DNA of 64,000 bases from Blasia pusilla (lineage: Eukaryota > Marchantiophyta > Marchantiopsida > Blasiales), in the NCBI GenBank assembly GCA_050084515.1, contig CM114271.1, positions 20,150,001 through 20,214,000 on the forward strand, read 5' to 3'. The translations under genes were made by a program, and so were the position numbers. The notes under the pieces were generated by a model that was given only the letters and a program-made list of their open reading frames with translations, was not told where the DNA came from and ran no database searches. Shown one piece after another: positions 9,961 to 22,320 of the stretch (the first letter of the stretch is position 1; every line of letters begins with the position of its first letter).

Positions 9961-10500
9961 TTCCTCTGACCCGTCACACTCTAGTGCAAATGTCTTGCTC
10001 CACGCGGTCTGCACATGCTCAGTGGCTAAGCGTCGAAGCTCCTCAGTGGAGCCCCAAAGCGGCACCTCTCCTCCACGAACTGATGTGGCTATCATGACAC
10101 TCCTCTCCATAGAAATTTCAAGAACGGGAGTATCCTCTGCATGGACATGTCCCTCAATCAAATCTCTAGGCCAAGTGATGGCACTACTAAATGTTGCTAA
10201 GGTCGCCATCTCTCTTGGCCGTTGCTCAATCACTACACATGTGAATCAAACGGGTAATGAGCTAAGGCGTCCATCACTTGACTGCTATCCTCGTCTGTAG
10301 GATGATGACTCCTCCCAGTAATCCAGAGAAAAACCCATCGGGTATAACACTGCTCCACCAACCAAAATGTCGTAGGACTCTGCATCAGTCACTATCGCCT
10401 TGGCTCACACCACGGAATCATCTGTAGGATGTCCCGGAAAAATCCTCACCATGACCTCATGTCGGATGATATACTGTGTGGTACTCACTCCACCCAAGGA
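9955..10500 (-). pseudogene. Protease-to-methyltransferase linker, copy 2
   Basis: The part near 10320-10400 encodes a YDILVGGAVLYPMGFSLDY-like stretch in changing frames, matching the MYPMGFQMDY of copy 1. A 92-codon open stretch at 9955-10233 (MIEQRPREMATLATFSSAITWPRD) matches the copy 1 stretch FSGVVTWPRDFW. No known domain was recognised. It is family-specific spacer between protease and motif I. Confidence 0.6.
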
Positions 10501-10503
10501 TGT

Positions 10504-11070
10504 CTATATCCGGAATGGATAACACTCCATATCGGCTCTCGTCAAGCCCAATCCTCTGAATGACGCTTTCCCCAACATCAGGGGTTGCGCTCCAGAATCC
10601 AACAAGACACATTGTGGACTAAAAGCTCTACCTCTGGGACTCACCAATTGGAAGACCTCTCCTCGGTTATCCAGCACCACAACACCAGGAGAAGCCATGG
10701 CACACTCTATCCCGGGTCTAGCGGGCATCTTCACCATCCTAGCAGCCGCAGCCTGCCATGAATCTGACGTGGACGGCCCAACCATCCGCTCCAAGGGCAG
10801 GTCCATCACCTCCTCTCCAATCACCTCTAAACGTGATGCAGGAACTCCAACTCCGCGCTCACATAGTGAAGCGGCCAGCCAAAAAGCCTCGGCGGGCGTA
10901 CCTCCCAACGTCATAACATCGGAAGTAGAAAATAAAGGAGTGCGGTACACAACGGTGGCCGCTTCCAACAGCGTGCTCCACACATGCCCCTCTTGAGCAT
11001 CAACAATAGGAGTCTTCACACTTGCTTCTCCCATCGCCCTCTCGTGCCTGCACACCAACAACATCACCAA
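10504..11070 (-). pseudogene. Ty3 aspartic protease, copy 2
   Basis: This 188-codon open stretch contains the active-site sequence CVLLDSGAQPLMLGKAS, with DSGA at 10588-10599, followed by FRGLGLTRADMECYPFRI. Upstream it reads VVLDNRGEVFQLVSPRGRAF, matching copy 1. The amino part (PSTSDSWQAAAARMVKMPARP) also matches copy 1 (LSTSATWQAAAAKIDGLPARP), so the pre-protease spacer is conserved too. This is the best-preserved domain of copy 2. Confidence 0.85.
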
Positions 11071-11169
11071 GTCTCCAAGAACTTTGATGAGGACCCATCA
11101 ATGGGGTCCTCATCGCTTTGGACAACGTGACAGACTGAGGAAGCTAGTCTATTTTCTGGCTTCCCCTCA

Positions 11170-12700
11170 CTATGGATCCAACTCTCCGGCTGCTCCACGC
11201 GTCACAAGTGCGGCGGCCTCCATTTGGGCAACCCCACACATCCAACCAAGATCCTCCATATCTTTGGCTGCTCCATATGATGTCGATGCCACGAATCCGG
11301 CATTGGGTAACCTCAATGCCATAGCGGCAATCTGCTCCTGTAGCTGCTGTATCTGAGCAGCCATCCCAGCCTCACGTACGGCGTCTCCCTTGGCGCGTCT
11401 AGGTGGTGGTACTCTACCTCCTCCATGGGCAGCTCCATCACCCTGTAGGGCAACTCTAGCTCCTCGTCCCCCAACAGGACCACCTGATGCACGATCTCTA
11501 GGCCTACTCGGACCAGCTACTCGCTCTAGTGCCCTCTATGGCCCTCGGTCCAGACGTAACTCAGGATGTAAATTGAAACACCTGGTGCATGTATGACCAT
11601 ACCTATGACAATAGTCACATTGATAACCTCGTGGTGCAGCACCATCTCCTCCACCATGCTGAGGCACACGTCCGTGACCTTGACGAGTGCAATCGCGCTG
11701 ATGATGGGCTCCATCACATGACCAACAAGTAATAGTAAGCGGATGCTGCTGAGCCGCATATGAAGGCACATGTCTCTGTGGCACGGCCTCCCGGTATCCT
11801 CCCTGAGCTGGTGGTGCCACTGTCGACCTATCTTGGAGTCCACGTTGCTGCATAGGTGGTGCAGACAAATCGTGACTGCTCTCGCCCAGAACCCATGGTG
11901 GCTACGCTCTCCTCCGCCATGTTGCGCTCAATGTTCTCGGCGGTCCAAAAAACATCTCTCAAAGTAGGGGAGGTGTTCATAAGAAGCATCCCCTCCCGCA
12001 CTCGTGTCCGCAGGGTTCGGTCCAACATCGCATACCATGACTGGATAGCCTGAGCCTCCGTCACCCCCTGAGTGAAGTTGATCAACCGGCGCAAGCGAGT
12101 GTAAATCTCATGCAAAATTTCACCCGGGCGCCTCTGGAAGTCATGGATGCTCCGCAACTTCTCCGTCCGTACCTCTGGTAGCTCGCCCTCAACTCAACAA
12201 AGAACTCAACCACGGGGTTGAACTTGGGACGAACCCGACTAGATGGTGCAATTTCTCCAGTGCGAGTGACCCCTCCTAAAACATCACAAGTGGAAGAGAA
12301 AGTAGCCTCTCCTAACTCCCCCTCCTCATCTGGGAACGGCTCGTCCATGACACATAGTGTGGGTCATAGTAGAGTCGCCATCCCTCAATCTCTTGGGCCT
12401 ATCTGTGGGAGAACTCATGGTAATCGTCCATGGGCGCCTCCACTAAATGCTGGAACATGCCATTCCATGCTGTAAACGGATTGAACTCTCTAGAGTTCCT
12501 ATCCCGCTATGAGTCACACCAACTCCTAAACTCCGCAATGAAGTCGTGTAGCTCTATAGTGCCTACAGCACCCGAAAATCTACGGGATCCTCTACCCCGG
12601 TTGTCCATCTCGTTCGCCCAACTGGTAGGACCACTCAATGTGGACGGTGGATCACTAACACACTCCTCTACAGGCTCACTCTTGTCTGAAGACAACACAG
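11170..12700 (-). pseudogene. Ty3 gag with two zinc knuckles, copy 2
   Basis: The capsid-like part at 11828-12157 reads MRSIHDFQRRPGEILHEIYTR and VTEAQAIQSWYAMLDRTLR, matching copy 1. Downstream at 11536-11868 are two knuckles: CWSCDGAHHQRDC (CX2CX3HX4C) and CDYCHRYGHTCTRC (CX2CX4HX4C). The N-terminal GTIELHDFIAEF lies at 12507-12570. The spacer at 11170-11364 (MAAQIQQLQEQIAAMALRLPNAG) may form a short coiled coil before the protease. Frame changes near 12080-12160 and 11526 break the frame. Confidence 0.83.
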
Positions 12701-12800
12701 AAGGAGATCGAGGTGGTCTCTCACGTGGAGACCCTCGAAACCTCGCACCACTTCGAGTAAACCCTCTAGAGGTACTCTCAAGTCCACTACCTCGCCTCTC

Positions 12801-14560
12801 AAAATCCTGAAAGGACGCCGTGATGGCCCTCGTGCCCCTCTCACACGATCACTCTCAATCTCGTGAGTAATCCCTCAATCACTCAAACTAAATACGCGGC
12901 ACTCAATCTACACTCTTTGACTGAGACATGTGTTGTGCGGCAACAAGCAATGTGGTGAGGAAAATCAACCAATCTATCATCTCATCGACAAACCATCCTC
13001 AACTCTGGAAATCCCACACATGTCTATGTCCCCTAAACCCATACATCATCGATGCTACTAGCATCAGCACGAAACGTAATATCCCAAATAACTTCCCAAT
13101 ATCCGGAAATCCCTCACACGTGTAGGGTAAGTGACCATAATGGATAACTTGACAATAATATCGATATCTCTCCTTGGAAATTGCAAATCTCAACCCTGAA
13201 TTGGTCGTGAAGACAACTCCTCCAATCAACAAGTCGTACTCCTCTCATACTGACGCTGGTCAAACCTCCTCGATGTGCGGTGTAGGTCCAGCGGTCCTGT
13301 GCGGCACTGGCGGCACGGAACGACTACAAACGGCACGGCACTCGGCGGCATACCCTCCTCAATCAGAAATTCATATGCTCTGCACCTTAGTGAAGGAGAG
13401 GCTCCGCGATCGAGATGGTGCGGTGCGGCCACATGCGACACGGCGCGGCAATTGGCGGCGCGTTGCGGCTACGGACATCACGGCATGGTACTCAATCATC
13501 TTCAAGCAGCTGCCAATCCCAACATAGCAACATGAAATGATAACTCAAACACCATAACCGAGGTCACTTGCCATCATTGGTTGATGACAAAATTGCGATG
13601 ACGGTGGCGGCCAAACGTTAGAGAATCAACGGTGGTCGTGGAAGACCCTCCACTCCGTAATGGCAGAAATGGCAACCAAAGGGTGGACAACGGTCGAATG
13701 CAGCTCTAAAAAATGCTAGGCAACAGCAACAACCAACAGTGGAAGGTGGACCGTTGAAGGTGACGGTTGACCATTGATGGTGGACCGTTAATGGTGACTA
13801 TGACGGCGGCGGCAGGTTTAGGGTTTGAACAATTTAACCCTAAAAATTGCCTAGCAAAGGCATTTTTGCAAGATTGACCATAACTTTGCACCGGTTTGTT
13901 GCATATATGCACAGCTTTAGGATCTACAAGAATGTCAAAAAATATTTGAAATTGGACATTCCAGTAAAAACTTACGCGGACTGTCGTAAAGCCAAATGTC
14001 TCTTTCTCCTACACATAATTTGGCAGCGCTTCCGCGCTGATTTCTCCCAACGAAAATGTAAAACATGTGAGAACACAAATCAGCAAGCTACATGGTGCTC
14101 CCAAGACCACCAGCATGGGGCAACCTATCCCCATACTCAATCCCTATCAAAAATTGGGCAGCGCTCCTGCGCGCCACTCTCCCATACGAAAAATCGGCAA
14201 AGGAAACATCACAAGTAAGCGGCTCTTGCTCCGGTGAGCACTTCCATGAACCACTGAGCAATGAATACGATCCCCAACCTGCCAAACCAGCGAGTGATTA
14301 GCGAGCTCCCCCATGAAGCTCTCTCACTCACTCATTCTCTCTTTGTAAAGTAAGATCCAATCTCTCTCACAACACCATAGTTCTCACATGTGTGCACTCT
14401 CACATGTCTCTCTCAACGTCAAACCAAAGCCACTCTCCTAATAAAAGGTTTGGGTTACACATACAAGGCAAGCAAGAACATAGCTCCCCCGCCTCATGCC
14501 AAGAGGTTCAACAAAAAGAGAATGAGCTCTCAAGCTCTCTCTCCTTGAGGCATACCCCTC
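12801..14560. other. Non-coding flank of Ty3 copy 2
   Basis: No protein-like frame was found. The region lies where the 5' leader and LTR of copy 2 would be, but it does not visibly match 7050-8790. A short run of CGG-type units at about 13285-13480 (cggcac, gcggcg) is locally GC-rich. A triplet-rich stretch with repeated accgttga/accattga words lies at 13740-13800. Boundaries of the element could not be set. Confidence 0.35.
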
Positions 14561-14564
14561 CCCT

Positions 14565-14880
14565 CTCCCAAGCTCTCTCCATGGTAACCTATGCTCCCAA
14601 GTCACCTCCTTGGCTCTTGACCTGATGTAGGAGGTCAAGGGTCACTTACCAAAAATATATAATTGATCATATATTCAAAATGGTATGCCTAAAATAGTAA
14701 GTTCCTCAATATGGCTCCAAATGAACCGAAACGAAAGGGGAACCTACTCTCTCAGGTTTCCCCGAGCCTCAGCAGGTCATCCTCGACCTACTGAGCCTGT
14801 TCTCCACTACTCACGAAGGCACTCTACTAGATCTCATCGATCTTTCCTAAAATATGTGACAGATGGGAGGAGCCAACGAA
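14565..14880. repeat. Dispersed repeat, copy 1 (second copy at 22010-22320)
   Basis: From ccctctcccaagctctctcc onwards this stretch aligns with 22012-22318. Shared blocks include atggtaacctatgctc, aaaatagtaagtt, the aatgagccgaaac words, and a cctaaaatatgtgaca end. Divergence is moderate. The copies have the same orientation and lie on either side of the LINE region. They may be solo LTRs or LTR fragments of an unrecognised element. Confidence 0.65.
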
Positions 14881-15140
14881 GTATTTGCTTGACCATTGCC
14901 CAACTGGATTTATTCCCTTGATCAAATCATGGAGAACTTAGTCTATTTGATCAAAATCCAAAGGGGATTACCACATCGACATGGTTGCTTTGGCTAGTAA
15001 AGGACTTAATATAAGAAGAGCTTTTAATGATGACTATGAATCTTCGTTAGGAGTTATGAGCATATACTTATACATGTTCTATCCCTAAATGTTCTTCTAA
15101 GTTGATTTACAGGTGTGTGCACGAAATATGGTGGTTATGC

Positions 15141-15227
15141 TCTTGTTTTATTGTTTACTCTTTCCTCCTCTCTCTTCATTATTCAATAATGAAGAGAGAG
15201 GAGGAAAGAGTAAACAATGAAACAAGA
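15141..15227. repeat. 87-nt near-perfect palindrome (hairpin)
   Basis: The arms 15151-15183 and 15185-15217 are exact reverse complements of 33 nt with a single c between them. Extending outward, 15141-15150 pairs with 15218-15227 with one mismatch. A transcript would fold into an almost perfect 43-bp stem with essentially no loop. The arm is pyrimidine-rich on one side. Such sequences can arise by template switching during replication or repair, or give rise to small RNAs. Confidence 0.9.
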
Positions 15228-15525
15228 CAAAATTTCTATTTGATCAAAATCCAAGGGGGAATCCAAAGTTTGTTCCAATTATCATACATATTCACGGTTT
15301 TTACTTTTTTGAATAATTTTTTGAATTACTTTTGATTTATACATCGGTAGAAACTACTTAGACCTTTTCTTGAAAATTCTTTCAATTACCTTTATTTCTC
15401 TCAAAACCCCTCACAAACTATTTGTACCATTGTACTCCTTTGCAACTTATAAGTAGGGCATCGTAATTAGCTCCAAAGAATGAGACTTAACCTGGCAAGA
15501 TAAGTCACCGGAGTTTTATGTGGAC

Positions 15526-15857
15526 CATGGTTGCACAAAAATGGACAAGTCCATCCCTAGGACGGACATGGATAGACAAGTTTGGACATGTCTATGGACA
15601 TGGATTGCAAATAGTGGGGCCCACACTTATAGTTTATGGTGGAAGGCATGGCAAGGGTGAGTGGGGCAATAAAGGGGGGAGGACGTGGAGACGGGAGAAA
15701 GAAGAAAAGAGAAAGTGTGGATCACGAAGGCAAGTGGGAAGGATAAGAAAGAAGAAGTAGATGGGGGTCCACATGGACAAGTCCTTCTATAGGATGGACA
15801 TAAGTCCATAAACATGTGCATGTGTGCGGACACAAAAATTTTCCATATGCAACCTCG
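15526..15857 (+). mobile_element. hAT-like MITE, copy 1
   Basis: The stretch starts catggttgca and ends tgcaacctcg, a 10-bp terminal inverted repeat with one or two differences. Inside are repeated tggacatgtc-type words and a conserved middle (ggcccacacttatagtttatgg, then a purine-rich run). It aligns along its length with 30487-30768. No coding capacity was seen. No clean target duplication is visible, because a second copy abuts it on the right. Confidence 0.75.
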
Positions 15858-16153
15858 GCCCTTAAGGCAGACATAGACGGACAAGTATGGATACGTTCAC
15901 ATACATGGATCGCAAGAGATGGAGCCCATACTTATAGTTTGTGGTTGAAGGCAAGGAAAGGGCACGCACAACAATAAGGAGGGAGGGATTGGAGATGGAG
16001 GAAGGAAGAAACGGGAAAGTGCCGAACATGGAGGCAAGTGGGGGGGATCAGGGATAAGAAAGAAAGAGGAGATGGGATCCACATGGACGAGTCCTTCCAT
16101 ATGAGGGACCTGGACATGCCCGTGGATACAGACTTTCTCCATATCTAACCTTA
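15858..16153 (+). mobile_element. hAT-like MITE, copy 2 (tandem, left end lost)
   Basis: This follows copy 1 directly and repeats its middle (gacggacaagtatgg, then gcccatacttatagtttgtgg, a purine-rich run, and ccacatggacgagtccttccat). It ends near tctaacctta, a degraded form of the right terminus. The left terminal repeat is missing. The head-to-tail arrangement suggests unequal exchange or insertion into a terminus. Confidence 0.65.
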
Positions 16154-17089
<936 letters not shown>

Positions 17090-17594
17090 CCTGGTTGGGT
17101 TTAAACCCCAAAACTACAAGTCCCGACAGGCCTGGTATGTTGGGACGACATGTTCTAAAGCACTGCTCCTGGGTAGCTTATAATGAGTGAACCGCGTGCA
17201 AGCAATATAGCAATACTCTCTGTCGAGTTGCCCATTGATGTAGTTGGAACCTGTAGTGAGCTTGCGATGTCGTTCCCCTGGTTGGTAGGTGTGGATTAGT
17301 GTGTTATGTAATCCATGTGACTTGTGGCAGTTGTGCCACAAGTAAGGTGTCAAGTGGACTTAGTTGGAGAAATGGAGACCTCTCCTTCTTTTGAAGCTGG
17401 ATTCACGGGCCCTCCTCTGCAGCTTAATGCCAGGGTTGTTCACCTTGGTAGGTGGTGATGATCTCTAGGGGTAACAAGCGGGCTCTCTTTGGGCATCCTG
17501 CCGCTTGGAGGCAGCCCCTACGCACAAATAGGACAGCGAGTCCCTGTCTGGACTCTCGGTGGGAGCTTAAACATTCTCCCAGATCCTAAATCAG

Positions 17595-18330
17595 TTGTTT
17601 GCCAAACCTCTACATATAATCAGCGGCCTTGAGCCCAACATATCTCCGTCCTCCCAAGCTTGTGAGGAGTATCAGTTCACCTATCAAAGGCGCATACCAA
17701 AGCCCAACATCCCCAAGCTGGGTGGGAAATACCGGCATGTTTATGTGAGACGCTCAAAGGCCCCCCGGAGTTCGGACCGGGGCAGCGAGTGCAATCTGGT
17801 CTACAGGAGGAGACCACGGTTCCACATGATCATTTTCGGTGTACGTCCCACAGTAGACTTTGTCTCATTTAAGATCATGTGCGCAGACTTTGGGCTTTGA
17901 ATTTCGGCTCTTTGGGGTTACTCGGATGATGAACGGCAATCAATGTATCTTCAAGGCGTCTATCAAGGGCAGAGGAGGCCAATACTTGGCTTGCCACAAA
18001 AATCAGGTGTCTCAAGATCTGAGACGTGCCTACAACTGGAGGGCTATGGTAGTCGAGGGTGGTTCCAACTTGAAGGAAAGGCCCATCTCCACAAAACCGT
18101 TGGTGATCTACACACCTAATGTCTTTAGTGTTCTCCAAGGGACCAGCGATGAAGAGCCTGCACATCAAGAGGTTCCATGTCGCAAGCAGCCATACCGATG
18201 CCAAAAGCGTGTCCGCCGATCCCCAACCCACTTAGTGACTCGGTCTCCGTTTGGGTACTGGAACTTCGTGGTGACCCATGCAATGAAGCACTGGAGGTTG
18301 CTGAAGTTTTGCTGAAAAATCAAATACATA
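17595..18330 (+). pseudogene. Possible LINE first ORF region, unrecognised
   Basis: Open stretches at 17595-17900 and 17860-18315 precede the endonuclease and overlap in different frames. The part MNGNQCIFKASIKGRGGQYL and the basic run RRAYNWRAMVVEGG could belong to a nucleic-acid-binding first ORF, but no zinc knuckle or RRM was recognised. The region is assigned to the LINE only by position. Confidence 0.3.
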
Positions 18331-18389
18331 TATGCGGGGTCGTGAAACTGGGGAAACCAAGTTAATGGAGATACCCCATGTACCACACT

Positions 18390-19000
18390 ATGCATGGTTT
18401 GGAAAGATGTGCAAAGCACCAAAGCGAACAACAACAGAGGTATGAAGGGTGTCGGGTTCTTCATCAAAGACTTCATGGTGGACAGTGTGAGATCATCAAA
18501 GACAGGGCTGAGTATGAACACAACATATGGGTCAAAGTCCAAGCTGAGTGCAACAACTCGGGATATGTATATCGGGTGTATTTACATGCCTACAAAGCAG
18601 TGAATCTGCTCATGAAGAAGAGAGGCGGCGTTGGATAGTGTGAAAACTGATTGCCTTGGGTTCCGGATAAAGGGGAACATAGTCTTGTTGGGAGACTTCA
18701 ACGGTGGTGGGGCAAGGCACCGATCCCCCAGCGGAGATAGGGATGTTTGGAGATGTGAGAGTGAATGGCAATGGCACACGGTGATCACGATGTTGAGGGA
18801 ACTTCAAGCGATGGCACTTAATGATAGGCATAAGGTGGGATCCCGGCTTGGACTAGGGTCAACTTCAAGGAGAATGAGAGCTCCATTGTGGACTATATAG
18901 CTGTGGATGAGGAACTCTACACACGCAGGTGGGAAGATCACAAAGTGGATGCGATGGACATTGGAAGATCAGATCATTCATTGGTGCGGACAGAGTTGCA
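18390..19000 (+). pseudogene. LINE apurinic-type endonuclease domain
   Basis: This domain nicks target DNA to prime reverse transcription. The frames give GVGFFIKDFMVDSVR, then LSATTRDMYIGCIYMPTK, then NIVLLGDFNGG (the GDFN motif, about 18680-18715), NFKENESSIVDYIAVDE, and finally IGRSDHSLV (the SDH motif, about 18963-18990). These are signature motifs of exonuclease-endonuclease-phosphatase endonucleases of LINEs. At least two frame changes and a stop near 18600 interrupt the domain. Confidence 0.83.
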
Positions 19001-19689
19001 GACAAAGGCTAAAATGCTCAACCAAACTAGTGAAGAGGGTGATCAAGAAATGGAGGATAGAGGACTTCAAGATGAGGGCAACAAGAAGGTGTACATTGGC
19101 AAGTGGAAGAAAATCTCTTGGCATTTGACACTTTCATTGAATCTACCGTCAAGACCTTTGGGTTCACAAGAACAACAGTGGACATGGTGTTGGCATGGTG
19201 GGAGCGTGGAGTGACAGATGCGCCGAGATGTGCGGAAATTGATAATATCGGCAGAGCCGTCAAATGGTGGTCCTGGAACTCAAGCGACCATTGCCAAACG
19301 AAGGGAAGCGTATGTCACAAGTGCCAAAGCCGGGGGCGATGCATCCTTGTGGGCAGAGTATGTGGCCCTACGCAGGAAACCCGTCTTTCGTGCGCATGCA
19401 CAAGAAGAAAATGAACCAAGCCACATACTCATCCATCAATGAGAATTTCACCGAGAATCGAAAAAGTTCTGGATGGAAGTGCAGAAATTGAGCAAGGCCA
19501 GGGGACGAAACGACGTAAAGGCCTTGAAGAGAAAAGACGGTGGAATGGTGACCATAGCGAAATAGATCCGACATGTGTTGGAAGGCCATTACAGGGAGTT
19601 AGGCTCGAAGCCCGCTCGGACATCCCTTGAAGAGCAGAACTTCGAGAGGGTGGTGGAGGATTTTGTAAAGATACAACGGGAGAAGGCGG

Positions 19690-20768
19690 ATGATGAGGTT
19701 GAGTGGGCAACGATATAATGATTGGTTCTCCCTGGCTGAGGTGGGAGCAGCGATCAAAGAACTTGTGAACCACAAAGCATGCGGTGGTGATGAGCTTGTG
19801 AATGAGATGTTAAAGTATGGCGATCTTTGCTATGGCTCGTTCTCTAGTGAGTCTCTTCAACCTGGTCTCGGCGGGCGAAGTCATCCCACAAAGATGGCGG
19901 ATGGGAGTCATCGTGAACCTCTTCAAGAAGGGTGAGCGAGAAGACCCCGAAACTACAAGGGTATTACATTTCTTTGTAGTGTAGTCGGGAAGCTCCTTTG
20001 CCGTATACTCAACAATAGGATCTCTGTGCACCTGGAGGAGAATTGTCATCAGGAAGGCCAGGCTAGCTTCCGGCAAGCCCGAGGATGCGTGGACCACATC
20101 TTCACCTTCAGTCATGATCATCCAGGGTAGGAAAAAAGGGGAAACCCACCTATTGCTTCTTCTTGGACCTCAAGAAGGCATATGACACTGTATGGCGTGA
20201 CGGGCTTTCTTATAGCTTGTGGAAGGCGGGGCTGAGAGGGAAAATGTGGAGGGTGGTGGAGAAGATGTACCAAAACACAAGGAGTAGAGTTCTGGTGAAT
20301 GGCCAAACGAGTGGGATATTCGACATCAAGCAAGGAGTGGCTCAAGGATGCCCGCTCTCCCCCACCCTCTTCAACATTTTCGTGAATTCCCTATTGGAAG
20401 AAATGGAGGATAGTGGACTAGGCATACGGGTGGGCAACAACTCTATTGTTGCCCTGATGTTTGCTAATGACTTTGGTGGCCTCGAGGAAACAGGAGAGAA
20501 ACTCCAAGAGATGATCTCCCTAACCAAAATCTGGTGTGACATGTGGGGCATGGAGGCAAATGTACTGAAGTGCGGTGAGATGATTTTCAATGGCAAGGAG
20601 GAGGACCAAGACCAACAGTGGTACTGGGGTGACCAAGAGATCCCCCGTGTGGCTACCTACACCTATCTGGGCATAGAATTCTCGGAAGATTGCATGTGGG
20701 ATGCACACATTAAGAAGACTACTGAGAAAGGCCACAAGAAGGTGAACGGTCTGGTCGATTCCTACTGA
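19690..20768 (+). pseudogene. LINE reverse transcriptase (FADD changed to FAND)
   Basis: The upstream part contains EVGAAIKELVNHKACGGDELVNEML and NYKGITFLCSVVGKLLCRIL, with QASFRQARGCVDHIFT near 20050-20110, in alternating frames. The largest open stretch (20163-20768) starts MDLKKAYDTVWRDGL (motif A, Asp kept). It includes VAQGCPLSPTLFNIFVN (motif B) and ALMFANDFGGL at 20460-20471, where the catalytic FADD is FAND. It ends with YLGIEFSEDCMWDAHI. The changed aspartate and the upstream frameshifts make it inactive. Confidence 0.88.
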
Positions 20769-21490
20769 TGCCGGGACATCACATCGAAGTAAAGCGTTGT
20801 GTCATTTTGCATACCATTCATCCTCGCTGGAATACGGGCAGCAAGGTGTGGGATGCCAACACCAAACAAAGGATAGGCTTGAAGTCGTGCGGTGAAGGCG
20901 TTTTGGGGTATGATGTCAACTTCATCGGCCAGCGTTGGTGTGAGATCAGAACTAGGTGTGGAACCCTTGGAGGATAGACGTGACATCGCCAAGTTGAAAT
21001 GGCGGAGGCAGCTGGAGACAATGGACTCCCATCGCTATCCTAAAGAGGTGATTGGGAAAAACGGACCCAAAGAAGACCCAGTAAAACAAGCCAAATCTTG
21101 GACGAAAAAGGTTCAAGAGATTGTGCAAGCATCCAAGCTCCAGCAGGCCTGAATTGTGGGAGCAAGATGAGAAAGCATTCGTGGATACCATAACCAAAGA
21201 AGTGGGCAAACGCTCACAGCAGAACAAAGATGGATGAAGCCATGAAAATGTCGACCTCTCTCTTTTGACGGTATATCCCGAGAGAGGGCAGAACTGAAGA
21301 ACTATTTCCGGAGAACCCTTGCTTGGAAACCCGGCTCAAGTTCAAGTTCGTGACGGGGCAACCCCTTGAACCATAAGAAAAGCAGGATGGGAACACAACT
21401 AAACTCTTGCGCCTTGTGTGACGATGGGGACGAAACCTCTAGTCATTACTTGGTCTCTTGCGCAAAATTCACAACACACAGAGCAAGAGC
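20769..21490 (+). pseudogene. LINE C-terminal region with zinc motif
   Basis: Downstream of RT the frames drift. Near 20985-21150 they read RRDIAKLKWRRQLETMDSHRYPKEV, and near 21400-21470 a CALCDDGDETSSHYLVSC stretch gives CX2CX8HX4C. A cysteine-histidine motif at this place is typical of the C-terminus of L1-like elements. Confidence 0.7.
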
Positions 21491-21827
21491 ATATGCTTGA
21501 TATTGCTAAGGTGGTAGCACAGAATTGTTCAACACATTCAAGAGCCTTGATTCATTGCCCAAAGTCGCCTGACTGGTAAGTAATGTCTATTGGGGATCCC
21601 AATCGTAAAGTAGATGGTGTGGTGAAGAGCTTCTTGGTTGACACTTGAAGCCTCCGCACAAACACGTTGTTTGGTCAACACTCACACTATATGAGAGTGT
21701 CTCCCTCCTCTCATATGGTACCTTCTTCACTTGCTTCTCTCTCTACACCCATCCCAGTCTCAAGCACCGTCCAACCAGAGCGCGGGGTCTATGGATGCAA
21801 GGCTACGCCAGACACTACTTGATGAAT

Positions 21828-22001
<174 letters not shown>

Positions 22002-22009
22002 AAATATAT

Positions 22010-22320
22010 CCCCTTCCCTCTCCCAAGCTCTCTCCATGGTAATCTATGCTCGAAGGTTATCTCCTTGTCTATTGACCTTTTATACAAGGTAAAGAGCCAC
22101 TCAATAGTGGAAAGTAAATTACACTCAAAATGGAAACTTTTCCAAAATAGTAAGTTTCTCTATATGACTCTAAATGAGCCGAAACAAAGCGAAAACCTGC
22201 TCTCTCAAGTTCTCAGTGGCCACAATAGGTCATCCTTGACCTCCTGAGAATGTCTTCTCGTATCCTCGGAGGCGCTCTACTAAATCTCGTCAATCTATCC
22301 TAAAATACGTGACAATGGAA
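22010..22320. repeat. Dispersed repeat, copy 2 (matches 14565-14880)
   Basis: Shared words with the first copy include the ccctctcccaagctctctcc start, ccatggtaatctatgctc, aaaatagtaagtt, aatgagccgaaac and the gcgctctacta / cctaaaatacgtgaca end. Orientation is the same. The similarity fades after about 22320. Confidence 0.65.

Larger units (their letters stand above)
8800..12800 (-). mobile_element. Ty3/gypsy retrotransposon with methyltransferase domain (copy 2, deleted)
   Basis: This is a second member of the copy 1 family in the same orientation. It keeps gag (11530-12700), protease (10504-11070), linker, methyltransferase motifs I to VI (9400-9960) and the start of RT (8854-9290). It lacks methyltransferase motifs VIII-X, most of RT, RNase H and integrase. 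The break on the left is near 8870, inside RT, right after IFDTIGHAKVLS. Many stops are present. The copies are alignable but strongly diverged, so they come from different insertions and not from a recent duplication. Confidence 0.88.

Noticed and set aside
1-14560. The two Ty3 copies being the two halves of one rearranged element
   Set aside because: Gag, protease, methyltransferase and RT start are each present twice with strong divergence, so they are two separate elements.
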